64,000 bases of DNA from Muscardinus avellanarius. Lineage: Eukaryota > Chordata > Mammalia > Rodentia > Gliridae. This document shows, piece by piece, positions 11,371 through 22,165 of this stretch (position 1 is its first letter; each line of letters starts with the position of its first letter). Under the pieces are notes generated by a model. That model had not been told where the DNA came from. It worked only from the letters and a program-made list of their open reading frames with translations, and searched no databases. The stretch covers positions 68,015,023 through 68,079,022 of the forward strand of contig OY726560.1 of NCBI GenBank assembly GCA_963383645.1, given 5' to 3'. The translations under genes were made by a program, and so were the position numbers.

Positions 11371-11566
11371 TAACTTGCTTTTTATTTTGATCTTCAATGT
11401 CTATTACAGGGGCTCACAAAAATTAACCTTGAGTCTCAGAGGAGGCTTTGGACTTTGGGACTTCTCAGCAATTTTGGAAGTGTCAAAACTGTGGGAACTC
11501 TTGGGAAGAACTAAATGCATTTAGCATTCTGAGTTGCGCCTGAGCTCTTCAGGGGCCGTGGTGGGA

Positions 11567-12090
11567 TGTGATGGTTAGATATAGCATGATTCCTTGAAGA
11601 GCTCATAAGTTGGTGTTTGGAGCAGATAAAATTTAGTCATGAGGGTTGTCATCTCAGAAGTGGATAGGGCAAATCCACTGTAATGGATTTACGTGGGTGG
11701 CGTCTTGTAGGCCTGTTGGATGTGGCAGGAGGTGAGTCTCTGGGGTACAGTTTTGGGGATTATATAGAGAGTTCCTCCTCCCTCTGCCCACTCTCTTTGC
11801 TTCTGACCTCTGTGAGAGAGGAGCACAGCCCATGTGGTCTCCCTCTCCCTCTCCCTCTCCCTCTCCCTCTCCCTCTCCCTCTCCCTCTCCCTCTCCCTCT
11901 CCCTCTCCCTCTCCCTCTCCCTCTCCCTCTCCCTCTCCCTCTCCCTGCCTCCTGTCTCTAGGTCCTGAGATCAGGGATCCCTAGCCTCACAGGGACTGAG
12001 CTCAAAACCATGAGAAAATAAATCTTCTTTCCTCTAAGTTACGTGGTTAGATATTTAGATTATGGCTGCAAAAAATGCTGAAGACATTCA
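11567..12090 (+). mobile_element. MaLR provirus, 3' LTR
   Basis: It starts tgtgatggttagatatag and ends in tgctgaagacattca. The body follows the 5' LTR word for word in many places (ccactgtaatggattta, ttttggggattata, agatatttagattatggctg). It is longer by about 108 bases because of a CTCCCT expansion at 11839-11946. Confidence 0.8.
11839..11946 (+). repeat. (CTCCCT)18 hexamer repeat
   Basis: Eighteen hexamer units, essentially perfect, lie inside the 3' LTR. The matching place in the 5' LTR (about 9851-9862) has only a couple of CTCCCT/CTCTCT words, so the expansion came after insertion. Confidence 0.97.
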
Positions 12091-12317
12091 GTCGTCAGGA
12101 AATTCTTAATCTTTTAATGGATTTTTAAAACCTGCAAAAAGTTTGAATTATCTAATACTATTCTACTTGAAAGATGCCTGTGACTAAACCAAGATTATCA
12201 GCCTTTTAGGATTTTACAGTGTATTTGGGCAATAAATTATAGATAAGAAAATAGGATATAAATAAGAAAAAAACTTATTGGGATATTTAAATTATAATAC
12301 AATCACATGTGCACTGC

Positions 12318-12715
12318 AGGAGTCACAAGTATACCATTTTCTTTGCTCATTTTCTTCTTCTATAACAATACCACTGGCTGGCTAATTTGTAAAGAAAAGA
12401 AACTTGTTTCTCTCAGGTCTACAGGCTGAGAAGCTCAAGATCAGAGGACACACGTGGTAAGGGCCTTCTGTTGCATTGTAAGGCGGTGGAGGGTGCCTCG
12501 TGGTGAGAGCAGAAGAGGGAGAAGTGACAGGGACGAGAGTGGTTCTGAGCCGCTACAGCGACGACTGGCCCTCTCCAGGGATACAGCATTAATCCATGCA
12601 TGAGGGTAGAACCTTCACAACCTATCACCTTTCAAACTTGCCACCTCTCAATATCACTAGAGCAGTTAAATTTCAGCACAGGCTTTGGAAGGGACAATCA
12701 AATCACAGGAACATC
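12318..12715 (-). mobile_element. MLT1/MaLR-like LTR, minus strand
   Basis: In reverse it shows the order typical of MLT1-type LTRs: ataacaataccactggctgg, taatttgtaaagaaaagaaac, then a cctcgtggtgagagc region, a taatccatgcatgagggt run and cacctttcaaacttgccacc. It is a solo, diverged copy. Confidence 0.7.
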
Positions 12716-12719
12716 ATAG

Positions 12720-14738
12720 GCTAGGACAAAAAGTTTTAGAGGCCATTGGGAGAGTGATGGAGGCTTGAAGTATGATAGGCATTAGCTAGGCAGAAAGGAG
12801 GCATGATGGTATTTCGAGCAGGTGAAGATGTAGAGGTCGTGGTGATGGCTTTGTACCAGTGGGGGATGTGAGGAGACTTGCATAGCAGGATGAAAGTGTA
12901 TTGGTAAGGGATAGTATTTGGAGGATTGGCAGACATAATGGAAAAGGTCATTGAAAGTCTCTGTATTGTAAGAGCATGGCCCAAAGCGATTTTTCTTCTG
13001 TAAAATAGGAGGGAAGGGTAGTTCTATAACTGTAGACTCTTCTGTGAAATTTGCTTGGGATGCATGTGACCCTTAAAGCATGTGCACTATTAAAGTCTCT
13101 TTGCTCATGACACTGCTACAAGAGTAGAAAAACTACAGTAACTATATGTTATGTGTGTGTTGGGGATCTTAGAACTTGAGAAGCACCAAGAATTCTCTAA
13201 AATAATCCTATACGTCCTTAGACCTAACTCTGAAAGACAAGATTGCCTAAAAATTGAAGAAAAAGGAGGCAAGCAAAAAAAAAAAAAGAAAGAAAAGAGA
13301 ATGAGTTTTTTAATGACTCCAGTAGAAGGAAAATGCTCGTGTTGCCTGTCGTCTTTAAATAAATAGAACATTTTCCCAATAATGCCAACATGACTCACAA
13401 TGCACATTTTATATACCTTGTAATTTTCCTTACACTGCAAAGACAACACAGTCAAGCTAATGCCAGCCAAGTTTTACGTGTAATTATAGGATGCCTACAG
13501 AATTTCCAGCACAATATATTAATGAAAACCAGTTATTTAATTATGCCATAATATAATGAAAAGCTTTTATAATCACTTGTTAAAACAGACCAAAAAGCAT
13601 TTCCCCAAATATAGTTGAGAAATGGTAGAATCTTATCTTGATGAAAGTGAATGTCTTTGCCAGACGTAGAAACAGCTTTTCCTGTCACTAAAAGGACAAA
13701 CTGCAACCCATCTGCCATGTATAATTTGACAATCTGCAATGCTTAAACAGTAGGAGGGAAAGACATGTCTTCCAAAATTTCCCCTGCAGGAGAAGGCTTT
13801 CAACAGTTCCCAATTGCTATCCAGTCTGAATGTCTCACTTGAGACATCTGCTCAGCAGTTAGCCATGAATACCTGGCACAGAGGAGACCCGAGGTGTGCC
13901 TCACAATTGCTGGCATGAAAGCACCCAATTGTTGGAGTCGAAGCCAATCACTAAGCTTCAGGTGTGCATTTTGGCAACCTTTGGTGGCGTGCCAGAATGT
14001 GCCCATAAACTTCTGGGATGATAATGTTCCTAAAGCTCAAGGTGGAAAAATACACTGTGAAGAGAGTCTGTGCCCAGTAATAAGCCAAAGATCTTAACAC
14101 GTTTTTTTACTGATATTAGAAGAATGAAAATCATATGATGCCATGGGCTCATGCTTCTTGCAGATAAGCACGGTTTTCTCAGGGCACACTTCAGTTCATT
14201 ACACTTACTAAACCTGCTGAAAATCTTTTCTGGCACCAGTTCAGAATACACAAAGCTATTTTCTACAAAACCTACTCCAGTTACAGTGCAGATAGTTCCC
14301 AGGATAAGGATGATTTTATGAGGAAAAGAAGAAAACCTAAGACTCCAATTTTCACATTCAGGCTCACTTTCTGAAATCTTGGGAATGCTGCATGAGGTTA
14401 AAAACGGACTCTGTGAAAAGACAGTAAGTTGAAACATCAAAATAATAGCATTGTTAATGGGAAAAAAACCAGCTGAGGCTTTTTGTATATGCAACAATGA
14501 GACTGTTTCAGAATCAGAAATACTTCAAGTATCCTATCCCAATAGTCAAAAAATGCAATCAGGTTGAGGACTGTGGACTAAAAATAATAATAATAAAAAC
14601 TGAGAACCAAATGTAATGTGAAATACTAGATTGGATCCTGAAACAGAAAAAAAGGAGACTAGTTGAAAAATGGGCAAAATATGAATAAAATCTGGAGTTT
14701 ATTTAGTAGAATTGCATTAATACTAATATCATGGTTTT
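12720..14738. other. Unique DNA, no gene seen
   Basis: About 2 kb have no repeat I recognise. A minus-strand open frame of 155 codons (14030-14497) has no domain, repeat or composition that marks a gene and I treat it as chance. The stretch at 13640-14130 has the even composition of slowly evolving DNA (for example the ccaattgctatcc to cacccaattgttgg region), but that is only an impression. Confidence 0.4.
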
Positions 14739-14739
14739 A

Positions 14740-14925
14740 GCCAGGCACGGTGGCCCATGCTTATAATCCTAGTACTTGAGAGGCTGAGACAGGAGGATCG
14801 CAGGTTCTTGGCCAGCTTTAGCCACTTAGTGAGGCCCCTCACAACATAGTGACACCCTGTTTTAAAATAAAGAATAAAAATTAAAGCTGAGGGTGTAGCT
14901 TGGAGAGAGAATGCTGCTAGGTTCA

Positions 14926-14963
<38 letters not shown>
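14740..14963 (+). mobile_element. B1-dID SINE with (CA)n tail, plus
   Basis: It begins agccaggcacggtggccc and has ggctgagacaggaggatcgc, then agctgagggtgtagcttgg. It runs into about 18 CA units (14928-14963) at the place of the ccccagtacc box. Confidence 0.92.
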
Positions 14964-14966
<3 letters not shown>

Positions 14967-15285
14967 GTTTTGAGAATCTATGATTTTGTGAGTTGATAAC
15001 ATTAGGGGAAAGCTTGGGGAAAGGCACATGGCACTTTTCTGTATAATTTTTGCAATACTCTTGTAGGTCCAAAATTGTTTCAGAATGAAAGGATTTTTAA
15101 ATATTTTAGTAGAAAAATTAGTCTCTTTGTTAAGCACTTTATTTACCAGAATAATGTGAAATAAATGTGCTAAATAGTTTTTATTTTGAATTATTATAGA
15201 ATTATTATGGAATTATAGAATTTCAATATAGAACCATTATGGAAGAGAGAACAATTTTTGATTTATCTTTTTTCCTGTTTTGTCA
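14964..15285. other. Unique AT-rich DNA
   Basis: No gene or repeat is recognised; it may be the upstream part of the decayed L1 that follows. Confidence 0.3.
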
Positions 15286-15960
15286 ATGAAAGAATCAAGG
15301 CAAGAGCTGTGGAGGCAACATCATATTAAGTGGGGAAAAACTGAGAATTCCCCCTAAAAATAGGAACAAGACAAGGAAGTACATTATCACCTCTTATTTT
15401 TAATATATTACTTGAGCCTCTAGCCAGATCAATAAGGTAAGGAAAAAAATAAGAGGAGTACAAATAGGAAAAGAATTAAAACTCTTGCTATTTGCATGTG
15501 ACATGATAATATACATAGAAGACCTAACAAACTCAACCAAAAAGCTTATAGAACTGATCAGCAAATCCAGGAAAGTGTCTAGATATAAAATCAAGCTTAA
15601 AAATCAGAAGCTTCCTGTATGCCAACCATAAGTCCACTGAAAAAGAAATCCAGAAACACTTCCACTCAGGATACTCTACAAATAAATAAAATACTGAGGA
15701 ATAAATTTAACCCAGGAAGTAAAAGACCTCTCCAGAGAAAATTATAAAACATTGAAAAAGAAATAAAAAAGGGCCTTAGAAGATGGAAAGATCTTCCATG
15801 TTCTTGGATAGACAGAATAAATATCATCAAAATGACTATTCTTCAAAAAGTGATCTACATATTCAATGCAATACCCATTAAATTACCAAGATCATTCCTC
15901 AAAGACATAGAAAAATCAGTTCTTTAATTCATTTGAAACTTCCCCAAGAACCAACATTTA
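15286..15960 (+). mobile_element. L1 ORF2 fragment (reverse transcriptase part), plus
   Basis: The sequence follows the L1 ORF2 reverse transcriptase coding region and what comes after: caagacaaggaagtacatta (the RQGCPLSP-type block), tttgcatgtgacatgata (decayed from the FADD active-site block), then attccaatgcaatacccatt-like words. Stops and frameshifts break it. Both ends are truncated and there is no 3' UTR or tail, so it is a relic. Confidence 0.85.
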
Positions 15961-16685
15961 ACTAAATGCAGAGCTGGGGAAGTCTAGGCTTTGTGAATAT
16001 TTGCCCACTGTCCCTGGCATAACCCAAGACACATGTTACTTCTTTGCAATCAACAACCAACTCTTAAATAGGAAACACGCATCTGATGTGTTAAAAGTGC
16101 CATAGTAGACCCTTGAAAGATGCTGTGCACGCTTTCCCTCTGTCCACATCTATCTTTATAGTATAGGTATAGCTCTTTAAAATACTCACAGTGTAGTTGA
16201 GGAGACATATGAGTTGATAGCTAAAATTTAAAAACCAGTAGCATTAAACATTTATTGTTCAACTAATGCCATTGACAATAATAATAGAAAGCTATAGCTT
16301 AACTAAAGATTATAATTAAGCTCTGTTCTTGAACAAAATTAGCATTGTGGTGTCCTGTGAGGCACTCTGGAGACAGCTTCCTGAGCTGGGGGAAGGACAG
16401 AGAACATTGAACCAGCTTGTCAGTCTAGGTCTTCTTTTCTTTCGCTGCACTTTTGCATTGGGGTAGCAATCGACAGGGGCTTGCATTTTTCCTCTGAATA
16501 ATATCCATTTGCCCCTCTGTATGTTTTCCAGACAGTAATATGGCAAGGGGAATTCAAAGATTCATATCAGAGACAATGTTCTACCAGCACAGCGCAAGTA
16601 AAAAGTATTGTCTGGAAATGTCGGCAGAGAAGGAAATAAAGGAAGACGAACAAGCCACGCAGATAGCATTGTGAGAGAGTTTCAT
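15961..16685. other. Unique DNA, no gene seen
   Basis: No repeat or gene is recognised up to the target site of the composite LINE that follows. Confidence 0.35.
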
Positions 16686-16739
16686 GTTATTTCCATTTTT
16701 TTACCTTTATTTATTTATTTATTTATTATTATTTTTTTT

Positions 16740-16885
16740 ATTGGTGCACTGTATTCATACATGATAGTGGGATACAAAGAAAACTTTTGTAGACATACAT
16801 GCACACATCGCCCAGTCAGCCCCCACCCAATCCCCACCCCATTCCCTCCCCATCCCTCCTTCCCATGCTTGGCTTAGTGGTTGAC
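16740..16885 (-). mobile_element. L1 3' UTR segment of copy A
   Basis: It carries ttggtgcactgtattcatac, then cccagtcagcccccacccaa and ccatgcttggcttagtggtt, the 3' UTR shared with the ordinary L1 ends at 1607, 25914, 27248, 49770 and 53780. The match stops just after gttgacatc at about 16889. Ordinary copies continue toward ORF2 there; this one switches to other sequence. Confidence 0.88.
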
Positions 16886-16982
16886 ATCTAGTATTATAGC
16901 AATTTATCCAAAATTAAAAATGATAATCTCACATAACAGTTTCATTTGTCTGATACCAAGCTTTTGATGACTTAAAGCTAAC

Positions 16983-17775
16983 ATTTCAATATTTCTTTTT
17001 GCTTTCTTTCTTACCAGAGAATATTTTTTTCTTTTTCTTTTTTTTAGGTGAAACTATCATATATTTATATATTTATTTTTCAGAAAAAAATCTATCCTAA
17101 TATGGAATATGGATTCTAGATACCCAAAACGATCTTGAAAAAGAACAAAGTTAGGAGATGTGTATTTTCTGATTTCAAACCATATAAAGCTACAATAATT
17201 GAAACAGTGTAGTACTGTTCTAAAGGCAGATATATAAACTATTGGAGCTGAATAAGAGCCTAGAGCTAAATTCTTCCATATATTGTCAAGTTATATTTAA
17301 CAAGGTTTCCACGAACATTTGGTGGAGGAAATAATAATCTTTTAACTAAATAATGTTGAAAAATTAAAATTACATGAAAACATTTCAATATTTCCTTTTG
17401 CTTTCTTTCTTACCAGAGAATATATTTTCTGTTTTTTTTAGGTGAAACTATCATATATTTATATATTTATTTTTCAGAAAAAAAATCTATCCTAATATGG
17501 AATATGGACTCTAGATACCCAAAACGATCTTGAAAAAGAACAAAGCTAGAAGATATATATTTTCTGATTTCAAACCATATAAAGCTTCAATAATTGAAAC
17601 AGTGTAGTACTGTTCTAAAGGCAGATGTATAAACCATTGGAGTTAAATAAAAGCCTAGAGCTAAATTCTTCCCTATATTGCCAAGTTATTTTTGACAAGG
17701 TTTCCACGAACATTTGGTGGAGGAAACAATAATCTTTTAACTAAATATTGTTGAAAAATAATACTTACATGGAAA
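16983..17775 (+). repeat. Tandem duplication (about 395 bp x 2) in copy A
   Basis: Unit 1 (about 16983-17381) and unit 2 (about 17382-17775) both run from catttcaatatttc through the old L1 piece to ttacatg(a/g)aaa. They differ at scattered sites and by small indels. Copy B of the element has one unit (from about 54419). The duplication therefore arose in copy A or in its source lineage. Confidence 0.92.
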
Positions 17776-18200
17776 AGAATAAAATTGGACCCCTACCTAA
17801 TCCCATATACAAATATTAACTCAAAATAGATAAAACACCTAAATATAAATCTTAAGACTATAAACTTTTAGAAGAAAATCTGGGTCATAAAACCTCACAA
17901 CATTGAAATTGGCAGTGATTTCTTGGATATGATTTCAATGGCACAGGCAACAGAAGAGTATACAAACTCCCTAAAAAATAACAAAAATATTGTATATCCA
18001 AAGACAATGTAAACAGAGTTAAAAGTTACTAATAGAATGGGATAAAATATTTGCAATTGCTATATCTGAAGGTATATTAATATTCCAACTAGAAATCCTA
18101 AAAATTAACAACAATAAAGGCAAACAATACCATTTAGAGATAGGTAAAAGACTAACATAAATAATGAATCTCCACAGATAACCAATCTTAGATGTCTGTT
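17060..18200 (+). mobile_element. Old L1 ORF2 fragment carried antisense in copy A
   Basis: On the plus strand it follows the L1 ORF2 region downstream of the reverse transcriptase: aacgatcttgaaaaagaac, gatttcaaaccatataaagc, gacaaggtttccacgaaca, ttaactcaaaatagataaaa and so on. It is far more decayed than the surrounding ORF1/5' UTR. It lies opposite in orientation to the element that carries it, and begins close to the ORF1 stop codon. Confidence 0.82.
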
Positions 18201-18220
18201 GGATGGAAAATCTTGTTTCT

Positions 18221-19105
18221 CTAGTTCTGGAGTGTGTTACCTATTTCTTCTTTGTAGTTAATCTCTTTGAGTATTTTCTCTAGTGCTGGTTTTGAAGACA
18301 TAAATTCCTTCAGTTTCTGTTTGTCATGGAAGCTTCTTATTTCTCCATCTAATTTGATAGAAAGTTTTTCTGGGTAGGAAATTTTTGGCTGGAAGTTGTT
18401 TTCTTTCAGAGTTTGGAATATGTTACTCCAAGCCCTTCTGGCTCTCATGACTTGGTTTGGGAAGTCTGGAGTGATTCTAATTGGTTTGCCTCTGAATGTC
18501 ACTTGGTCCTTTGTTTTTGTTGCCTTTAAGATTCTCTGCTTGGCTTCCACATTGGTCATTTTGACAATTATGTGGTGTGGGGATCCTCTTCTCTGATCCT
18601 GTCTGAAGGGAGTTCTATAAGTTTCCTGGACCTGTGTATCGACCTCTTGCTCTATGTCTGGAAAATTTTCTGCTATTACTTCCTTGAAGAGATTGTTAAT
18701 CCCTTTGGTTTCACTTTCTTTTCCCTCCTCTATTCCAATTATTCTTAGGTTAGCTCTTTTAAAATGGGCCCATATTTCTTCAATATCAGATTCCTGCTGT
18801 CGGATATTTTTTCCTAGATTAGAAACTATGCCTTCATTTTTTAAATGATCATTTTCTAAGAGTGAGATTCTGTTCTCCATGTGGTCTAATCAGTTGTTCA
18901 TGCTTTGAATTGAGGCCTTTACTTCATTAATTGCATCCTTTATCTCTTTTTGGCTCTCTCTGAGTTCTTTTCAAAGCACCTCTATTATTTCTACAGTTAT
19001 TTTACTGATTTGATCTTCTAGAAATCTCTGATTTTCTGTTTTATCGGGTTCTGATGTTGTGAGGTTGTGGGCATTTATTGCTCCAGTGTTATTCCTCTTT
19101 CCCAT
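18221..19105 (-). pseudogene. L1 ORF1 (ORF1p-type) pseudogene, copy A
   Basis: This is the broken counterpart of the ORF1 at 55227-56144. The start ATG lies at 19103-19105 in good context (aaatcATGG). Two in-frame TGA codons interrupt it: at 18971-18973, where copy B has CAA (residue 45), and at 18890-18892, where copy B has CGA (residue 72, a CpG-type C to T change). After the second stop an open stretch of 219 codons covers the end of the coiled coil, the RRM and the C-terminal domain. It ends early at a TAG (18221-18223) because of a change relative to copy B. In L1, ORF1p is the trimeric RNA-binding protein of the ribonucleoprotein particle. This copy cannot make a full one. Confidence 0.9.
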
Positions 19106-19904
19106 GATTTCGGAAGTTTGTGCCTTCTCTGGGTTCTTCCCTTGGGTCACTATGACTTCGCTTAAGGTGCTCTGGATCTCAAGTCTGTAGTATCTCAGAC
19201 CCCACTACTCCTTTACTGGGTTGTATCACAGAGTCTCCGACCCAGAGAGTCGATAGAGGCTCCTTTAGACTGTGGGGGGGGGTGCCAGGTTGCATGTTCT
19301 CCTATGGTGTGATATCTCTGCCACCGCCCCTCCCCCACTGGGTCAAGTCCCAGGGAGTACAGTACTGGGATTTCTCCTCTGTGGCCCGCAATTTGACTCA
19401 CTGTTCTTGAATACGCAGATATAGCTGTACTGGACTTGGTGATTTTGCTGCTGCTGCCGCCGATGGCAATATGGCGCCGCTGCCACGTCCTTGGCCGTGA
19501 GACTGGTGTATTTTTTCTTCTTTGGTTTTGAGTTCCACTCTGAGTTCCTGCAGCGTGTGCTGAGCTCAGCCACTGGGAGCTTTAGATGCTTCCTGAGCCG
19601 AAAGATCCTGCCTGGCTGTTCCGCCGCGGCTCACCTCAGCTTGCTGTAGCCGTCCGGTGAATTCGCCGCTGCCGCCAGCAGTATGGCGCTGCTGCCGCGT
19701 CCTTGGGCGTGAGGCCGGTGTGTTTCCTCTGTGGCTCTGAGCTCTGTTCTCAGTCCGCTTTCTCTCTGGGGCCTGGTGATTTTTTTGTTTCTCTGGTGAT
19801 GGTGTTTTCTGGCTATGAAAAGCGCTGATTTTGTGGTAATGGAGATTGGTTGTTAGCGGGGCTCTTAAGCCCCGCTTTTCTTGGTCGCCATCTTCCCGGA
19901 AGTC
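19106..19904 (-). promoter_or_regulatory. L1 5' UTR with internal promoter, copy A
   Basis: About 800 bases upstream of ORF1, unusually rich in CpG for this window (several gccgcc/gcgctg runs at 19440-19700). The sense-strand 5' end begins near gacttccgggaagatggcg, which holds an ETS-type CCGGAAGT core and a YY1-type AAGATGGCG core, as at the start of other mammalian L1 5' UTRs. Two further ATGGCG words lie inside it (near 19470 and 19683). It is expected to work as an internal RNA polymerase II promoter if not methylated. Confidence 0.7.
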
Positions 19905-19922
19905 TTATTTCCATATTTTTAA

Positions 19923-21085
19923 TTGTGGAAAATACCGAAGGAGCGAACCAAAGCTTTCTCATCTGAGGCTTTGGTTTTAGCAATTTGTGTTCCTAAAAAC
20001 AAGGCTTCCTGAATGAGCAGGACCTGACAGTGGGATTGCAGAGCACATGCTGCCAAATGCTTAAACGAGTTTATTTTCCAACTTTTGTCAACATCAAATG
20101 CTCATAATTTTCTTTTTTTCGAATCAAATGTTATTGCCAAGTCTTCGCCGATGAACTCCAGCTCATCATTAAGTGTTTCTTTCTTCAGGTTCGTCTTACA
20201 TTCATCCCAGGGCAGTAACTTGATATGCATTATGAACTGTTTGACAATCCTGGATTTTTTTTTCCATCTAAATATGCAGTTGTTTCCTTGTGAATTTTAG
20301 AATGATAGCCAGCCTGATATTAGATTCCATAATGATACATTCATTTATTTTTTTTCCAAAAAGCAAATAGTTTTCTATGCTCCGTGGAGGATTATACAAT
20401 GCTTGAGGCAGTGATAGGGTCCTCAGCCGGTCTGTGATCCGCACATGGAAATGTATTTTCTCAACACTGTTCACTGACTGGCTCACTGAGTAAATGACTA
20501 AACGAATACCTGAAAGGTTTGTGGAATGAGTTAAATAAATTATACCCTATAAACCATTGTGAACAGTGTGTGGCATTTTCCCCTCCAAGAGACAGATACT
20601 CTAAAATCATTCATTCTATTACATGAAAAGGCACACACTCATTCTAAGTAGAAGGAGAAATGAAACAAGTTTCTGGGCAACTCAAGTCCCACATTAACCT
20701 CAGCAAAATATATTTTCAACTTGAAAACAAGTGATTCCCTCAATGTTCTAGACATTTAGTCTGCATAAATAAACCCGACCAAATAAGCACCGGGTTTTAG
20801 GTCTCATCCGGTATTCTTGTTTCTTGCCCTTCAGCCTCTCCTTCCCACGGATCTTTGTTCATAGCACCACTGTTTCCTGGAATGTCTGTTCTCTGGTCTC
20901 TACTGGTCAACCACCAGCTCCAACCCACGTCCTACCATTTACAGCATGTCCAACCTATGCTCCCCTAATTATTATGGCCAGTGTATTCTGCTTTCCCTCA
21001 GCCTTGCAAGATTCTCTCAGGAAAATGGGTGAGAGGTCAGGGGTCTACTACTTGGTGAGTTGATGTCCTTTTTGTAGGTCAGTGG
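19923..21085. other. Unique DNA, no gene seen
   Basis: No gene or clear repeat is recognised over about 1.16 kb. Confidence 0.4.
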
Positions 21086-21730
21086 TTCCTCTGCTCTCCT
21101 ATGCAGGAGCTCTGGCCACTCCGAAACATGCTGTGTATGCTCCTGTCTCTGCCTCTTGCCTTCTCCTCTGCCCCAGGAGCTCTTCTCACTCTTAGCCACA
21201 CAGATTGCTTTCTTGTTTTTCTCAGGCCTCAGCTCAGGTATGACCTTACTGGTGAAGGTTATCTGAGGACCTCACATAAAAGCTCCATATGAAGGCCAGT
21301 CTTGCTTTGCTTATGCTTAGTTTCCAAAGTCTGACACGTACTAGAACCCAACAAGCACTTTTTTTGAATAGGTGGATTAATACAGTATTGCATTTTCTCT
21401 GACTTTTAAGGCACATTAACATATTAAATAATCAAAGTAAATTTGATGAAATTACTTGCACGTGCCAGAACACCCATTGAGAAAGACAGCCCCGAGATTT
21501 GCAGAACGTTCTCTCCTCTGAACTAGTTTGTCAGAAATTACATGCAGTTCACTGCCGTGTTCTTTCATTAATTTCATGGGCATTATATTCCTCTCCCCCA
21601 ATTAGCTTTGATCCTCCTTGAATTCAGAGACCACATTAAATATTTTTCTGCACCATTATGGTGCTTGAAGAAGTGCAAGACACACAGGCCACTGGTATTC
21701 AACTGATTACTGATGGAAGGAATTTTCTCA
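21086..21730 (+). mobile_element. L2 LINE relic (two pieces), plus
   Basis: The piece at 21090-21285 follows the L2 3' region (ctctggccactcc, ctcctgtctctgcctcttgc, ctcaggtatgacctta). The piece at 21590-21725 follows its last part (ttgatcctccttgaattcag, then a worn 'gcctggcacatagtagg'-like region). The middle is unassigned. L2 is an ancient mammalian LINE, long dead. Confidence 0.55.
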
Positions 21731-21857
21731 GACATGATAATTCAGGGGTTGAGCAGACTGAAAGGAAATGCACTTTCCTATTATGGGTAAATGTTGAATG
21801 TCCAAAACAAGATTAATATTGAATATCATCAACAAGAAATCCCTTATAGGGACATAT

Positions 21858-22066
21858 TTGTATTTCTTGGTACTGGGGATTGAACCCAGAGGCATTCTAT
21901 TTCCAAGCTATACTCTCAACACTTTTTTATTTTTTGGTTTGAAACAGGGTCTTGCTACGTTGCTGAAAGCCTCACTAAGTTGCTGAGGCTTACCTTAAAA
22001 TTGTGATCCTCCTGTCTCAGCCTTCTAAGTACTGAAATTACAGGAGTGCATCACCACCCTGGGCTC
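21858..22066 (-). mobile_element. B1-dID SINE, minus strand
   Basis: It runs from ggtactggggattgaaccca to gtgcatcaccaccctgggct. Both halves are present and moderately diverged. Confidence 0.9.
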
Positions 22067-22124
22067 TGAAGAAAAAGTTTACCTCTGTTTGCAACCAAAC
22101 CAAATGTGTACTGTTATATCTAAT

Positions 22125-22126
<2 letters not shown>

Positions 22127-22164
<38 letters not shown>
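22127..22164 (+). repeat. (GT)n microsatellite
   Basis: About 19 GT units. It lies 60 bases beyond the B1 end of the SINE, so it is not part of the SINE tail. Confidence 0.95.

Positions 22165-22165
<1 letters not shown>

Larger units (their letters stand above)
10005..11566 (+). mobile_element. MaLR internal region, non-coding
   Basis: It lies between two like LTRs. Just after the 5' LTR comes ggtaccagaagtggagc, typical of the start of MaLR internal sequence, and near the 3' end comes ggctttggactttggg, typical of its end. There is no retroviral gene frame; MaLR elements are known to lack them. A SINE with a (GT)n tail (11115-11370) has inserted. A 31-bp inverted repeat lies at 10830-10897 and a 10-bp hairpin at 10323-10346. 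Confidence 0.75.
16686..19922 (-). mobile_element. Composite ORF1-only LINE, copy A (minus)
   Basis: Read on the minus strand the order is L1 5' UTR (19904 to 19106), ORF1 (19105 to 18221, broken), about 1.3 kb of antisense old L1 ORF2 sequence (about 18200 to 16983), a short linker, a short L1 3' UTR (about 16885 to 16740) and an A/T-rich tail (16704-16740). There is no ORF2. A direct repeat flanks it: ttatttccattttttta at 16687-16703 and ttatttccatatttttaa at 19905-19922, one target site duplication with small changes. The same composite occurs at 54155-56960 with a different target, so it is a mobile unit. It resembles half-L1 (HAL1) elements in design. Confidence 0.85.

Noticed and set aside
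14030..14497. Minus-strand open frame of 155 codons, the longest outside repeats
   Set aside because: No recognisable domain, no similarity I know, no matching exon signals, and AT-rich DNA of this length yields such frames by chance. Conserved protein-level alignment would change this.
14880..14930. tRNA-like A and B box words in the ID halves of SINEs
   Set aside because: The ID half is tRNA-derived, but it is part of the SINE; no cloverleaf-forming tRNA gene stands alone in this window.
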